Positions 32,782 to 42,175 are shown, numbered from the stretch's first letter. The stretch is DNA of 64,000 bases from an uncultured Collinsella sp. (GCA_958450865.1 CAUDNY010000006.1:62001-126000); one strand, 5' to 3'. Numbers and translations are program-made. Notes: a model not told the origin generated them from the sequence alone.

Positions 32782-34080
32782 TTACTTGGTAGAAGGCTCG
32801 ACTTTATCGATGGTCCAGGCGGCTCCGAGACCGCCGGTGGTGTTGCGGCGGATGCGCACGGTGACTTCGTGGCGCTCGCCGGCCTGCGTGTAGCGCAGGG
32901 GGAAGCTTGCGCGGTTTCGCGCGGCCTCGATGGTGCCGCGTTCGCGGGCGATCCAGTAGTACTCGCCGACAATGCCGAGGGTGTCGGCGCCGTAGGGGAG
33001 ATAGGTCGACAGCTGGTGCAGAAGCGGGCCGGGGCAGAAGACCTCGGTTGCGAAATCGACGGGGAAGTTCTCGGGGATGGTCGGTGCTGCAGGTGCGGGG
33101 GCTGGGGCCGCTGCGGGTGCCGAAGCCGGTGCCGGTGCGGGAGTTTGGTCGCAAGCAGCGGCGGGCACGGACTCGATGACGGGTGCGGGCTCCGGCGTCG
33201 CTTCCGGCCTGGTCGTGGAATCTGCGGGCTTCACGATGGCGGGCGCGTCTGCAGCTGCAGTTTCAACCTCAACCTGCGCCGCGTTCTCGTTCTCGACGCT
33301 CGACTTTGCCTCGATGGGCGTGGACGCCATGGTGGTGATGCCGGCGTTGGCGTTCTCGGGATCATAGACGACCGTGAGTGAGATGGCGGGCTTCGACGTC
33401 TCGGGCTCCGGCGTCGACTCGGTAGCGTCTTGATCGTCAGGCTGATCGTCCTCGGCCTCGTCGCTAAAGACATCGCTGTTTTGGAACGCAGGCGTCTCGG
33501 GTTGGTTAGCGGCCTCTTCGGTTGTCGGCTTGGGAGCCTCGTTGAGCTCCGCAGTGGCTTCCTGCTTGGATATGACTTTGGGATCGGTCGTGGCGGCGTT
33601 TTCGGTTTCGGCTTCTGCTGTTACCTCAATAGCGACTTCGATCTCTGCCTCGGGCACGGGTTCCGGTACGACTTCAACCATGGCTTCGGGCTCGGGACGC
33701 TTAACGTGCTTGGGGCGCACGGCCTTGAGGTCCTTCTCGCCGCGCTTTTTCTTTTTGTAGGACTGCTTGGCGCCCTTGGCGGCCTTGGGCTTGTCCTCGC
33801 CTTTGGCAAGGGCGGTATCCCAGGCCTCGTTGGCGATGACGGTGGCATACAGGCGACCGCCCTTAAAGACGGTCAGCTTAATGCAGTCGTCGAGTTCCTC
33901 GAGCAGCTCGCGCGTGGACTCAAAGCCCAGGTCATAAGCAGTCATGTCGCCAGCGGCGAGGGCCTCCTCGACCTGCGTCATAAACGTTTGCTTGCCGCAT
34001 CCAATCGCATCGCGCAGCAGGCGATACAGATAGATGTGGTTGCCCAGCGAAAGCGTGGGCCTAACTATTGTCTTGCTCAT
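32782..34080 (-). CDS. Unknown protein with two small domains joined by a long acidic Pro/Ala-rich linker
   Basis: A 432-residue protein. Residues 1-90 form a compact alpha/beta domain (LGNHIYLYRLLRDAIGCGKQTF to GRLYATVIANEAWD) that loosely resembles an OST-HTH/LOTUS RNA-binding module, a guess only. Next comes a short Lys-rich stretch (KKKKRGEKDLKAV), then about 200 residues very rich in Glu, Pro, Ala and Thr, clearly disordered. The last 95 residues (FCPGPLLHQLSTYLPYGADTLGIVGEYYW to TIDKVEP) form a conserved-looking second domain. There is no signal or membrane segment. ATG at 34080 has GAGGAG upstream. Function is not recognised. Confidence 0.7.
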   Translation of the reverse strand: MSKTIVRPTLSLGNHIYLYRLLRDAIGCGKQTFMTQVEEALAAGDMTAYDLGFESTRELLEELDDCIKLTVFKGGRLYATVIANEAWDTALAKGEDKPKAAKGAKQSYKKKKRGEKDLKAVRPKHVKRPEPEAMVEVVPEPVPEAEIEVAIEVTAEAETENAATTDPKVISKQEATAELNEAPKPTTEEAANQPETPAFQNSDVFSDEAEDDQPDDQDATESTPEPETSKPAISLTVVYDPENANAGITTMASTPIEAKSSVENENAAQVEVETAAADAPAIVKPADSTTRPEATPEPAPVIESVPAAACDQTPAPAPASAPAAAPAPAPAAPTIPENFPVDFATEVFCPGPLLHQLSTYLPYGADTLGIVGEYYWIARERGTIEAARNRASFPLRYTQAGERHEVTVRIRRNTTGGLGAAWTIDKVEPSTK

Positions 34081-34152
34081 GGCAAATCTCCTCTTTACAC
34101 ATGTAAAGCATCTTACCATCGCATGGCGCTCGCCATGACGGCGCCCAAGGCA

Positions 34153-34186
34153 AACGGGCGCGAACCGCTGTCGATTCGCGCCCGTT
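34153..34186. terminator. Terminator after the Ser/Thr-rich membrane protein gene
   Basis: AACGGGCGCGAA and TTCGCGCCCGTT form a perfect 12-bp stem with a 10-base loop. Confidence 0.8.
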
Positions 34187-34216
34187 GTACAGGTTGCCTA
34201 TCTGGGGATGCAGTGC

Positions 34217-35167
34217 CTAGTTGCCCGATGTCGTGCCTTGGCTTGAACTGTCAGATGTCGTGCCCGATGTGGTGCCACTCGAATTGCTGTTGCTGCTGTT
34301 TGCTGTGCCCGTTCCCGACGTGGTGTCGCTCGTCTGGTCGCCCGTGCTCGGCTGAGAACCGTCGGTCGTTTGGCTTGAGTCGGTCGTGCCGGACGGCGTG
34401 CCACTGTTGGCCGTAGAGGAATCGGTGCCCTGCGATTGGTTTTGGGTGTTCGAGGACGAATCGGCAGAGGTAGAACTGTCTTGCGTGTCGTCCGTCTGTG
34501 CCTGCTGATCTTGTGACTGGGTGGTGCCATTTGCATCGCTCTCGGTCGTGCGCGACGAAAGGATTGGCTCGGGACGCTCACCCAGACCCTCGCCGGCAGT
34601 GGTGATAAGGATGGCGCCGGCGCAGGCGATGACCGCGACGATGGCGATGGCGATCGAGAAGATGATGACCTTCTTTTGCGTCTGGCTGCGCTCTGCCGCC
34701 GCCTTGGCGCGCAGGCTGTTGGGAGCAACGCGCGCCGTGGTCGCGCGCCCCGCAATCTGGCGCATCTCCTGCGTAGTCGCGGCGCCGCCCAGGTGCTCCT
34801 CGGCATTAAACTCAACGGGCTCATAGGCGCCGGCAGGGTAGTCGTCGGCGGCGTGCGTACCTTTGAGGGCTTCGGCGCTGGCAGAGATAAAGTGGCGGTA
34901 GACCTGCGAGGACACAACGGTGATGACCGAGCTCACGGCGGCACCAATTACTGAACCAGCGATGCCGATCTTGGAAGCAAGCGCGACGCTCGTGGCGGCA
35001 GCTGCGGCGCCGGCGATGATTTGGGGAATGGAAATGTCGTCGAACAGGCCCTTTTTGGGTGCGATGGCCATGGTCTGTCCGATGGAATGGTTTTCGTGAA
35101 CGCCGTTGTTGAGCGCGGCCGGTGTCATGACGCGTGTGCGCGGCGCGTCGGTGTACTTGGTTGTCAT
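34217..35167 (-). CDS. Membrane protein with long Ser/Thr/Gln/Gly low-complexity tail
   Basis: A 316-residue protein of unknown function. An Ala/Gly-rich segment (IIAGAAAAATSVALASKIGIAGSVIGAAVSS) may insert in or lie on the membrane. A clear span (IIFSIAIAIVAVIACAGAILIT, near residue 180) is followed by about 125 residues almost entirely of Ser, Thr, Asp, Gln, Asn and Gly, presumably outside the cell and possibly glycosylated. There is no LPxTG motif. ATG at 35167 follows GGAGG; the upstream extension is not credible. It is downstream of nothing on this strand and ends in its own terminator. Confidence 0.7.
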   Translation of the reverse strand: MTTKYTDAPRTRVMTPAALNNGVHENHSIGQTMAIAPKKGLFDDISIPQIIAGAAAAATSVALASKIGIAGSVIGAAVSSVITVVSSQVYRHFISASAEALKGTHAADDYPAGAYEPVEFNAEEHLGGAATTQEMRQIAGRATTARVAPNSLRAKAAAERSQTQKKVIIFSIAIAIVAVIACAGAILITTAGEGLGERPEPILSSRTTESDANGTTQSQDQQAQTDDTQDSSTSADSSSNTQNQSQGTDSSTANSGTPSGTTDSSQTTDGSQPSTGDQTSDTTSGTGTANSSNSNSSGTTSGTTSDSSSQGTTSGN

Positions 35168-35370
35168 ACGGGGTCCTCCCGGTGTAAATCTGCTTCGTTT
35201 CGTGTAGCCATCAGGGTACCCACCAGATGTGAATCGTACGTGACATTTAACAGATACCATCAACTCATCAATAGCTCACCAAGTTGGTGGGATGCGGTTG
35301 CACCCGGCGGTTGAACTACAATAGAGCTTGCTAATTGTTGTGAATGGCGTCTACGCACGGGAGCATTCTT

Positions 35371-37350
35371 ATGAATCTTCACCTTTCTCAGTCTGATGGC
35401 TTTTTGCGTGTGGCGGCGGCGTCGCCGCGGATTCGCGTGGCCGATGTCGAGGGCAATGCCGAGGTTGCGCTGGCGGCTGTTCGCGAGGCTGCTGAGCGCG
35501 GCGTTCGTGCGTTGGTGCTGCCCGAGCTTAACCTGTGCGGCTATACCGCGGCCGATTTGTTCCATAACCGCACGCTGCTTCATGCCTGCGAGGCTGCTCT
35601 GGTGCATATCCTCGACGAGACTCGTGAGCTGCCGATTGTCTTTACTGTCGGTCTTCCCGTTACAGTTGCCGAGAATATCTACAACTGCGCCGCCGTGTGC
35701 TGCGCGGGCGAGCTTTTGGGTCTCACGGCCAAGAAGTATCTGCCCAACTATGGCGAGTTCTATGAGCGCCGTTGGTTTGCTCCGGCGCCTGCGGATCCCG
35801 TGTGGGTTGAATTTGCCGGTCAGGGTCCGGTCCCGCTGGGTTCGGGGCTTGTCTACCGTTGCTGTGATGAGGGCGCCGAGGACCTGGTGCTGGGCGTTGA
35901 GGTCTGTGAGGACCTGTGGGTGCCGGCGCCCCCTTCGACCGAGATGGCGCTTGCCGGTGCGACGGTGATTCTCAACCCGTCGGCCTCGGACGAGATTATC
36001 GGTAAGGCAGACTATCGCCGCAGCCTTATCTCTAACCAAAGCGCGCGCCTGTACTGTGCCTATGCCTACGCGGACGCGAGCGAGGGCGAGTCCACGACCG
36101 ATATGGTCTTTGCGGGCGAGAACCTTATCTACGAAAACGGCTCCAAGCTCGCCGCGACCAAGCTGCTTACCTGCGACATGGCCATCGCCGATGTTGATCT
36201 TGACCGCCTGGTTGCCGAGCGCCGCCGCTCGACGACGTGGGCGCGCGCGGACGATGCGCCGGAGGCCACGACCGTTGAGTTTTCTTTTGAGGGAACGCTC
36301 TCCGAGGCTCCCGTCCTGCGCGACGCCTGCGACATCGACCGCGTTTTCCCCCGCGCGCCCTTTGTTCCGGCCGACCATGGTGACCTGGCCGAGCGTTGCG
36401 AGACCATCCTCGACCTGCAGACCGCGGGCCTCAAGACCCGTCTTGCCCATACGGGTACCAAGGCGGCTGTCATCGGTCTTTCAGGCGGCCTGGACTCCAC
36501 GTTGGCGCTGCTTGTGACCGTGCGTGCCTTCGATGCACTGGGGCTGCCGCACACGGGCATCACTGCCGTGTCCATGCCCGGCTTTGGCACGACGCATCGC
36601 ACCAAGTCGAATGCCGAGTCGCTTGCCCGCGACCTGGGTGTGAGCTTCCGCGAGGTTTCGATTCACGCGGCCGTGGAGCAGCACTTTAAGGATATCGAGC
36701 ATGACCCTGCTGTGCAGGACGTGACCTACGAGAACAGTCAGGCCCGCGAGCGCACGCAGATTCTGATGGATCTGGCCAACCAGGCTGGCGGTTTTGTCAT
36801 CGGCACGGGCGACCTGTCGGAGCTGGCGCTCGGCTGGGCTACCTATAACGGCGACCACATGAGCATGTACGCCGTCAACGCGAGCGTGCCCAAGACGCTT
36901 GTGCGCCATCTGGTGCGCTATGCGGCTGATGTCTTTGGCGGGCGTATTGCCGAGGTCTTGCTCGATATCCTCGATACGCCGGTGTCCCCCGAGCTTCTGC
37001 CGCCCACGGGCGACGGCGAGATTGCGCAGAAGACCGAGGATTTGGTGGGCCCGTACGAGCTGCACGATTACTTCCTCTACTACCTGCTGCGTTTTGGCTT
37101 TGAGCCGGGCAAGATCTACCGCATGGCGCTCAAGAGCTTCGAGGGCGTCTACGACGTCAAGACCATTCACACGTGGCTACGCACGTTCTACCGTCGCTTC
37201 TTTGCCCAGCAGTTTAAGCGCAGCTGCCTGCCCGATGGCCCCAAGGTGGGCTCGGTCACGCTCAGCCCGCGCGGCGATTGGCGCATGCCGAGTGACGCCA
37301 GCTCGCGCCTGTGGCTCGCCCAGATCGACGCGCTCAATGCAATTGACTAA
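35371..37350 (+). CDS. nadE: Glutamine-dependent NAD+ synthetase
   Basis: A 659-residue two-domain enzyme. The N-terminal nitrilase-type glutaminase has LVLPELNLCGYTAADLF (Glu, about 52), TAKKYLPNYGEFYERRWF (Lys) and LGVEVCEDLWVP (Cys nucleophile). The C-terminal synthetase has the PP-loop GLSGGLDSTLALL (about 370), GTGDLSELALGWATYNGDHMSMYAVNASVPKTLV and a Lys/Arg-rich end. It converts nicotinate adenine dinucleotide to NAD+ with ammonia from glutamine. ATG at 35371 has GGGAG upstream. A terminator hairpin follows. Confidence 0.95.
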   Translation: MNLHLSQSDGFLRVAAASPRIRVADVEGNAEVALAAVREAAERGVRALVLPELNLCGYTAADLFHNRTLLHACEAALVHILDETRELPIVFTVGLPVTVAENIYNCAAVCCAGELLGLTAKKYLPNYGEFYERRWFAPAPADPVWVEFAGQGPVPLGSGLVYRCCDEGAEDLVLGVEVCEDLWVPAPPSTEMALAGATVILNPSASDEIIGKADYRRSLISNQSARLYCAYAYADASEGESTTDMVFAGENLIYENGSKLAATKLLTCDMAIADVDLDRLVAERRRSTTWARADDAPEATTVEFSFEGTLSEAPVLRDACDIDRVFPRAPFVPADHGDLAERCETILDLQTAGLKTRLAHTGTKAAVIGLSGGLDSTLALLVTVRAFDALGLPHTGITAVSMPGFGTTHRTKSNAESLARDLGVSFREVSIHAAVEQHFKDIEHDPAVQDVTYENSQARERTQILMDLANQAGGFVIGTGDLSELALGWATYNGDHMSMYAVNASVPKTLVRHLVRYAADVFGGRIAEVLLDILDTPVSPELLPPTGDGEIAQKTEDLVGPYELHDYFLYYLLRFGFEPGKIYRMALKSFEGVYDVKTIHTWLRTFYRRFFAQQFKRSCLPDGPKVGSVTLSPRGDWRMPSDASSRLWLAQIDALNAID

Positions 37351-37418
37351 GGTTGGCTAAATTGAACCAATGCGGGGTTTGTAAGCGTTACACTTTTGCA
37401 ATCTGATGGCCCGTATCG

Positions 37419-37449
37419 CGCGGCGCTCTTGTCGGAGCGCCGCGTTTTT
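37419..37449 (+). terminator. Terminator after nadE
   Basis: CGCGGCGCTC pairs with GAGCGCCGCG around TTGTCG, followed by five T. Confidence 0.88.
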
Positions 37450-37468
37450 CATATCGAAAGGTGGCACC

Positions 37469-38632
37469 ATGCAGGCATCGCAGCGTCTCGATCGCTTTGG
37501 CGCGGAGGTCTTCGCCTCGCTCAACAACAAGCTTCTCGCGCTGAAGGCTCAGGGCAAGACCATTTACAACATGAGCGTGGGCACGCCCGACTTTAAGCCG
37601 TACGACCATGTGGTCGAGGCGCTGACCCAGGCCGCCCAGGACCCCGAGATGTGGAAATATGCCCTGCGCGATCTGCCCGAACTCAAGCAAGCCGTGTGCG
37701 ATTACTATGAGCGTCGCTTTGGTGTCTCCGGCATTACGCCGTCTATGGTGCAGTCGTGCAACGGCACGCAGGAGGGCGTGGGCCATTTGGGCCTGGCCCT
37801 GCTCGATCCGGGTGACACCATTTTGGTTCCCGATCCGTGCTACCCGGTCTTTGAGGCGGGCGCCAAGATCGCCGACGCCAAGCTCGAGTACTACCCGTTG
37901 GTCGCCGAGCATAATTACCTGCCCTATGTGGCGGGTATCGATCCCGAGGTGGCCGATCGTGCCAAGTATATGATCGTGTCGCTGCCCGCAAACCCGGACG
38001 GCTCGGTGGGCACGCCCGAGGTCTACGAGGAGATCATCGCTTTCGCCCGCGAGCACGACCTGCTCATCGTCCATGACAACGCGTACTCCGACATCGTGTT
38101 CGACGGCGAGCCGGGCGGCAGCTTCTTGCAGTATCCCGGTGCGCTTGAGGTGGGCGTGGAGTTCTTCTCGCTTTCCAAGTCGTTTAACGTCACCGGTGCG
38201 CGTATCGGCTTTTTGGTCGGCCGCGAGGATGTGGTCTCTGCCTTTGCCAAGCTGCGCGGCCAGATCGACTTTGGCATGTTCTTCCCGATCCAGAAGGCTG
38301 CTATCGCCTGCCTGAACGGTCCGCGCGATGAGGTTGAGGCGCAGCGTCTGAAGTACCAGGAGCGCCGCGATGCCCTGTGCGACGGTCTTGAGGGCCTGGG
38401 CTGGGAGCGTCCCAACGCGCATGGCTCCATGTTTGTGTGGGCCAAGCTTCCCGGTGGCCGCACCGATTCCATGGCGTTTTGCGAGGAGCTCATGGAGAAG
38501 GCCGGCGTTGTGGTGACGCCGGGCGCGAGCTTTGGTCCTTCGGGCGAGGGGCACGTGCGCATGGCGCTGGTCCTGCCACCCGACCAGATTGCTTTGGCTG
38601 TCGAGGCCATTCGCGAGGCGGGCCTGTATTAG
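37469..38632 (+). CDS. Class I/II PLP aminotransferase, LL-diaminopimelate aminotransferase-like
   Basis: A 387-residue fold-type I aminotransferase. It has MSVGTPDF, WKYALRDLPELKQAV, DPCYPVFEAGAKIADAK, SLPANPDGSVG, VHDNAYSDIVFDG, the PLP lysine in FFSLSKSFNVTGARIGFLVG, and the terminal RMALVLPPDQI. The SLSK-x-x-N-x-T-G-x-R-IGF pattern and ordering resemble DapL and related alanine/glutamate-linked enzymes. Given dapH, dapB, dapA and a deacetylase at 42-48 kb, a role in DAP formation is plausible but not shown. GAAAGG precedes ATG 37469. Confidence 0.88.
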   Translation: MQASQRLDRFGAEVFASLNNKLLALKAQGKTIYNMSVGTPDFKPYDHVVEALTQAAQDPEMWKYALRDLPELKQAVCDYYERRFGVSGITPSMVQSCNGTQEGVGHLGLALLDPGDTILVPDPCYPVFEAGAKIADAKLEYYPLVAEHNYLPYVAGIDPEVADRAKYMIVSLPANPDGSVGTPEVYEEIIAFAREHDLLIVHDNAYSDIVFDGEPGGSFLQYPGALEVGVEFFSLSKSFNVTGARIGFLVGREDVVSAFAKLRGQIDFGMFFPIQKAAIACLNGPRDEVEAQRLKYQERRDALCDGLEGLGWERPNAHGSMFVWAKLPGGRTDSMAFCEELMEKAGVVVTPGASFGPSGEGHVRMALVLPPDQIALAVEAIREAGLY

Positions 38633-38776
38633 AAAGGTATTTCGGCTCGTCAATAGTTCGAAACCGATTTCGTGCAGTTATTTTACGAATTCTGCAAACA
38701 ATTTCGGTAAACGGTCGATTTTTGGCTGCGAATAGGAGCATAATCAAAGTCCCGATTGGATGTATTGGGATTACGG

Positions 38777-38810
38777 CAAGCCGCTCGGGTCGTTCCCGGG
38801 CGGCTTGTTT
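38777..38810 (+). terminator. Leader hairpin upstream of ldh
   Basis: CAAGCCGCTCGGG and CCCGGGCGGCTTG pair almost perfectly and are followed by TTTGT. It lies between the aminotransferase and ldh and could terminate or attenuate. Confidence 0.65.
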
Positions 38811-38833
38811 GTGGAGAGAGATGGGAGTTTCTA

Positions 38834-39784
38834 ATGGTTAACGAGAAGAAGGTCGCTATTGTCGGCTGTGGTTTCGTTGGTTCGTCTTCGGCGTTCGCGC
38901 TGATGCAGAGTGGTCTGTTCTCCGAGATGGTCCTCATCGACGTGGACAAGAACCGCGCCGAGGGTGAGGCCCTGGATATCGCGCACGGCATGACGTTTGC
39001 CGAGCCGATGAAGATCTATGCCGGCGATTATTCCGATGTCGCCGACGCCGCCATGATCGTCGTCACCGCTGGTGCTGCCCAGAAGCCCGGTGAGACCCGC
39101 CTGGACCTGGTCAACAAGAACGTCAACATCTTTAAGTCCATTATCCCCGAGATTAAGAAGTCCGGCTTCGACGGCATTCTGCTCATCGTCTCCAACCCGG
39201 TCGATGTTCTGACCTACGCCGCCATCAAGATGTCCGGCCTGCCCGAGGGCCACGTCATCGGTTCCGGCACCGTGCTCGACACCGGCCGTCTGCAGCAGAT
39301 GCTTGGTGCCCACGTTGAGGTTGACCCGCGCGATGTCCAGGCCTATGTCATGGGTGAGCACGGTGACTCCGAGTTTGTCGCTTGGTCCAGCGCTCAGGTT
39401 GCCGGCGTTCCGCTGAACACCTTCTGCGAGCTTCACGGTCATCTGGAGCATGAGGCTGCCGAGAAGCGCATCGCCGAGGACGTCAAGAACTCCGCCTACA
39501 CCATCATCGAGAAGAAGCACGCCACCTACTACGGCGTCGCCATGGCCGTCAAGCGCATCTGCACCGCTGTTATGCGTGACGAGCAGACCGTGCTGCCGGT
39601 TTCCTCGCTCATGGTGGGCGAGTACGGCCTGTCCGATCTTGCCATCTCCATGCCGACCGTCGTTGGCCGCGATGGCGTTGTCTGCCGCGTCCCCGTGCCG
39701 CTGAACGATGACGAGCAGCATGAGCTTACCGCCTCCGCCAAGGCCCTCAAGGACATCATCGACAGCGTCGACTTCTCCTGCTAA
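38834..39784 (+). CDS. ldh: L-lactate dehydrogenase
   Basis: A 316-residue NAD-dependent 2-hydroxyacid dehydrogenase. It has VAIVGCGFVGSSSAFALM (NAD site), GAAQKPGETRLDLV, where Gln at the specificity position favours pyruvate over oxaloacetate, SNPVDVLTYAA, GSGTVLDTGRLQ, and the proton-relay His in GEHGDSEFVAWS. It reduces pyruvate to L-lactate and regenerates NAD+ in fermentation. ATG at 38834 is preceded by GGGAG. Codon use is strongly biased towards C/G third positions, as for highly expressed genes here. Confidence 0.95.
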   Translation: MVNEKKVAIVGCGFVGSSSAFALMQSGLFSEMVLIDVDKNRAEGEALDIAHGMTFAEPMKIYAGDYSDVADAAMIVVTAGAAQKPGETRLDLVNKNVNIFKSIIPEIKKSGFDGILLIVSNPVDVLTYAAIKMSGLPEGHVIGSGTVLDTGRLQQMLGAHVEVDPRDVQAYVMGEHGDSEFVAWSSAQVAGVPLNTFCELHGHLEHEAAEKRIAEDVKNSAYTIIEKKHATYYGVAMAVKRICTAVMRDEQTVLPVSSLMVGEYGLSDLAISMPTVVGRDGVVCRVPVPLNDDEQHELTASAKALKDIIDSVDFSC

Positions 39785-39813
39785 ATCAAGCTCGCTAGAG
39801 CGAAAAGCTACAA

Positions 39814-39850
39814 TGAAGGCGTCCGAGCCCACACGGCCCGGGCGCCTTTT
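39814..39850 (+). terminator. Terminator after ldh
   Basis: AAGGCGTCCGAGCC and GGCCCGGGCGCC form an imperfect stem followed by TTTTT. Confidence 0.8.
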
Positions 39851-39881
39851 TGGTGCAAAGTAACCTGACCCCAATGCACCA
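39851..39881 (+). repeat. Repeat family 3, copy 1 (left of DUF2974 gene)
   Basis: The sequence has TGGTGCA at one end and TGCACCA at the other, around AAGTAACCTGACCCCA. A second copy at 41064-41094 lies in the same orientation, so the gene is bracketed by direct repeats. Confidence 0.75.
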
Positions 39882-39898
39882 TAGTTGATGGGAGGGCC

Positions 39899-41059
39899 AT
39901 GTCGGATTCGCCTAATTTTTTGACCTATGCCCAGACGGCGTTTGACCCGTTTGAGGAACGGCCGTTCTGCGCGGTGGATAGCCTGGTCTTTGCGTGGTTG
40001 TCCTATTTGCGTTTGCCGGGTGTTATGGCGGAGCTGACGAACTGGCAGGGCCTAGACGTACGCGAGCTGCTTCGTGCCGAGTGCTACCGGGACATGATTG
40101 GCGATCTGTGGGATCCAGAGGGGAGCAGGGCCTTGTTGGAGGCCGTGGCAGCAAGCCCTCGCTACCGTGGCGTGCACGTTTGCGGCTATCGTGCCGTGAG
40201 CGATGTGGTGGCGACAGAGCAGTTTGCAGCCATGGCGTTCCGGTTTCCGGCGGGGTTTAGCTATCTTTCCTTCCGGGGGACCGACAGCACGATTGTGGGC
40301 TGGAAAGAGGACTTCAACATGGCGTTCCGGTGTCCCGTGCCCTCCCAGGAATCTGCGGCGCGCTATGTGGACGAGGCGGCGGATGCGATTGACGGGGCGC
40401 TTTTGTGCGGAGGTCATTCCAAGGGTGGAAACCTTGCGGTGTACGGTGCGGCGATGTGCTCCGATGTCGCCCGTGATCGAATCGAACGGGTGTATTCCCA
40501 TGATGGTCCGGGCTTCGTCGAGGAGTTTCTGAACGGCAACGCCTTTGCCGATCTTTCCGGTCGAATCGACAAGACGCTACCTCGGTCGTCGATCTTCGGC
40601 ATGATGTTCGAGACACAGGAGGACTATGCCATCGTTGAGAGCACCGAGTTCAGCCTGCTGCAGCATAATCCCTTTAGCTGGGTGGTTGATGATCGCGACT
40701 TCGTGTACTGTGAGCGCCTGTCCGCCGGTGCTCGATACGTTGATGGCTCCATTCGCGAGATGCTGCTTGCAGTGTCACCTAGCGAGCGCGAGCGTTTTGT
40801 AGATGCGTTGTTCTCCGTGTTTGAGGCTACGGGTGCTGAGCGGTTTGCGGATATCGCCGGGAATCTGCGCGAGAGCCTGCCCGTGATGCTCCAGGCCGCG
40901 CAAGGCTTTGACGAGGATACGCGACGCTTTGTCTCGCAGACCATCGTGGCAATCCTTAAATGCGCGCTGCTGCCCAAACGACCCCAGATCGACATGCCCG
41001 CTGCCGGCAAGAGTTTGGCAGAACAGCTCGAGGCTTGGCAGTCCGAGCTCCTGCGCTAG
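39899..41059 (+). CDS. DUF2974 / Mbeg1-like alpha/beta-hydrolase
   Basis: A 386-residue protein of the DUF2974 family. FLTYAQTAFDPFEERPFCAVDSLVFAWLSYL at the N-terminus, YLSFRGTDSTIVGWKEDFNMAF, and the nucleophile elbow GGHSKGGNLAVYGAA (Ser about 180) are characteristic; VYSHDGPGF could contribute the acid. Lipase-like hydrolysis is inferred from the fold, and the natural substrate is unknown. There is no signal peptide. GGGAGG precedes ATG 39899. It is flanked by direct repeats of about 31 bases, which may mark acquisition or simply be REP sequences. Confidence 0.85.
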   Translation: MSDSPNFLTYAQTAFDPFEERPFCAVDSLVFAWLSYLRLPGVMAELTNWQGLDVRELLRAECYRDMIGDLWDPEGSRALLEAVAASPRYRGVHVCGYRAVSDVVATEQFAAMAFRFPAGFSYLSFRGTDSTIVGWKEDFNMAFRCPVPSQESAARYVDEAADAIDGALLCGGHSKGGNLAVYGAAMCSDVARDRIERVYSHDGPGFVEEFLNGNAFADLSGRIDKTLPRSSIFGMMFETQEDYAIVESTEFSLLQHNPFSWVVDDRDFVYCERLSAGARYVDGSIREMLLAVSPSERERFVDALFSVFEATGAERFADIAGNLRESLPVMLQAAQGFDEDTRRFVSQTIVAILKCALLPKRPQIDMPAAGKSLAEQLEAWQSELLR

Positions 41060-41063
41060 CCAT

Positions 41064-41094
41064 TGGCGCAAAGCAACCTGTCCCCGATGCACCA
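41064..41094 (+). repeat. Repeat family 3, copy 2 (right of DUF2974 gene)
   Basis: It matches 39851-39881 except for about four substitutions: TGGCGCA, AAGCAACCTGTCCCC, TGCACCA. Confidence 0.75.
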
Positions 41095-41170
41095 AGCTTC
41101 GATGCGCCTGGGGCGGGCTCGACCGCTATACTGGTTCGTGCCGAAATCGATCTAGAACGGAATGCCGTAT

Positions 41171-42175
41171 ATGAAAATCAATCACGCGATTCTACATATC
41201 CTGGACTTTGACTCTGCCGTCAACGTCATGAGCCAGCGCGAGCTCGATATCGAGAGCCGTACCGTGCGCAACTTTGTGACCACGCATCTGCGCCGCGCAC
41301 GCACTTCGGCCGACAATAAGCGCGCCACGTTTGCCGAGAACTCTGCGTTTGGCGGCGAGCTCAAGGGCTATTTCTTTGGCGAGCGCGAGTTCGTAGACCT
41401 GTCGCAGCAGATTGCGGAGTTCATTTCCTCCGAGCTTACCAAGGCCGAAAAAGCCGAGTCCACCGATGTGCTCGTGGCCGACTTTGACGACGACGAGGAT
41501 GCCCGCTGGTTTGCCGTGATGCTGCTGGGCTCCAAACAGGCCTTTATGCACGAGGTGGGCCGCGAGGAGGGCGAGGTACGCAACGACATCGCGCGTCACT
41601 ACGCCATTCTGCCGAACCCTTCGCAAAAGGTGCCGAGCTATGCCATCGTGCGCGCGAGCACCATGGAGATCGGCTATGTGGACAAGAAACGCAAGATTGC
41701 CGGCGAGGACCGTATGCTCATTCCCGACGGTCTGCTGCAGTGCGATACGGGCGTGTCGGGCAAGGAAGTTATCGACACCGTTACGCGTGTGGTCGAGGAG
41801 GTCGCCGAGGAGCACGGTGCCAATACGGCCGTAGCGCTCGCTAAGGTTAAGGCTGCCGTTGCCGAGAAGGTTGAGGATGACGAGGAACTGCCGCCCTGGG
41901 ATATCGTCGATGAGGTCTTTGAGGACGAGCCGGTCATCAAGGAGAGCGTGCGTGCGGCGCTGACCGAAGAGAAGGTGCCCGAGCGTGTGCCCGTGGAGCG
42001 CAAGCAGGTCGAGCGTGCGGCCGTGCGCAACCACAAGATTCGTACCGATACGGGCATCGAGATCAGCTTTCCGGCCGAGATGGGCTCGAACTCCGAGTAC
42101 ATCGAGTTCGTCAACGAACCCAACGGCCTCATCTCCATCGAGCTCAAAAACATCGGCAGCATCGAGAATCGATAA
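41171..42175 (+). CDS. Nucleoid-associated protein, NdpA/YejK-like
   Basis: A 334-residue protein matching the NA37/YejK family. INHAILHILDF at the N-terminus corresponds to the family start; ADFDDDEDARWFAVMLLGSKQAFMHEV, a central ILPNPSQKVPSYAIVRASTMEIGYVDKKRK, and a C-terminal KIRTDTGIEISFPAEM match the usual layout. It is thought to bind the nucleoid; the precise role is unclear. An acidic segment (EKVEDDEELPPWDIVDEVFEDE) precedes the last domain. Start 41171 is preferred over ATG 41162, which has no room for a ribosome site. Confidence 0.82.
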   Translation: MKINHAILHILDFDSAVNVMSQRELDIESRTVRNFVTTHLRRARTSADNKRATFAENSAFGGELKGYFFGEREFVDLSQQIAEFISSELTKAEKAESTDVLVADFDDDEDARWFAVMLLGSKQAFMHEVGREEGEVRNDIARHYAILPNPSQKVPSYAIVRASTMEIGYVDKKRKIAGEDRMLIPDGLLQCDTGVSGKEVIDTVTRVVEEVAEEHGANTAVALAKVKAAVAEKVEDDEELPPWDIVDEVFEDEPVIKESVRAALTEEKVPERVPVERKQVERAAVRNHKIRTDTGIEISFPAEMGSNSEYIEFVNEPNGLISIELKNIGSIENR

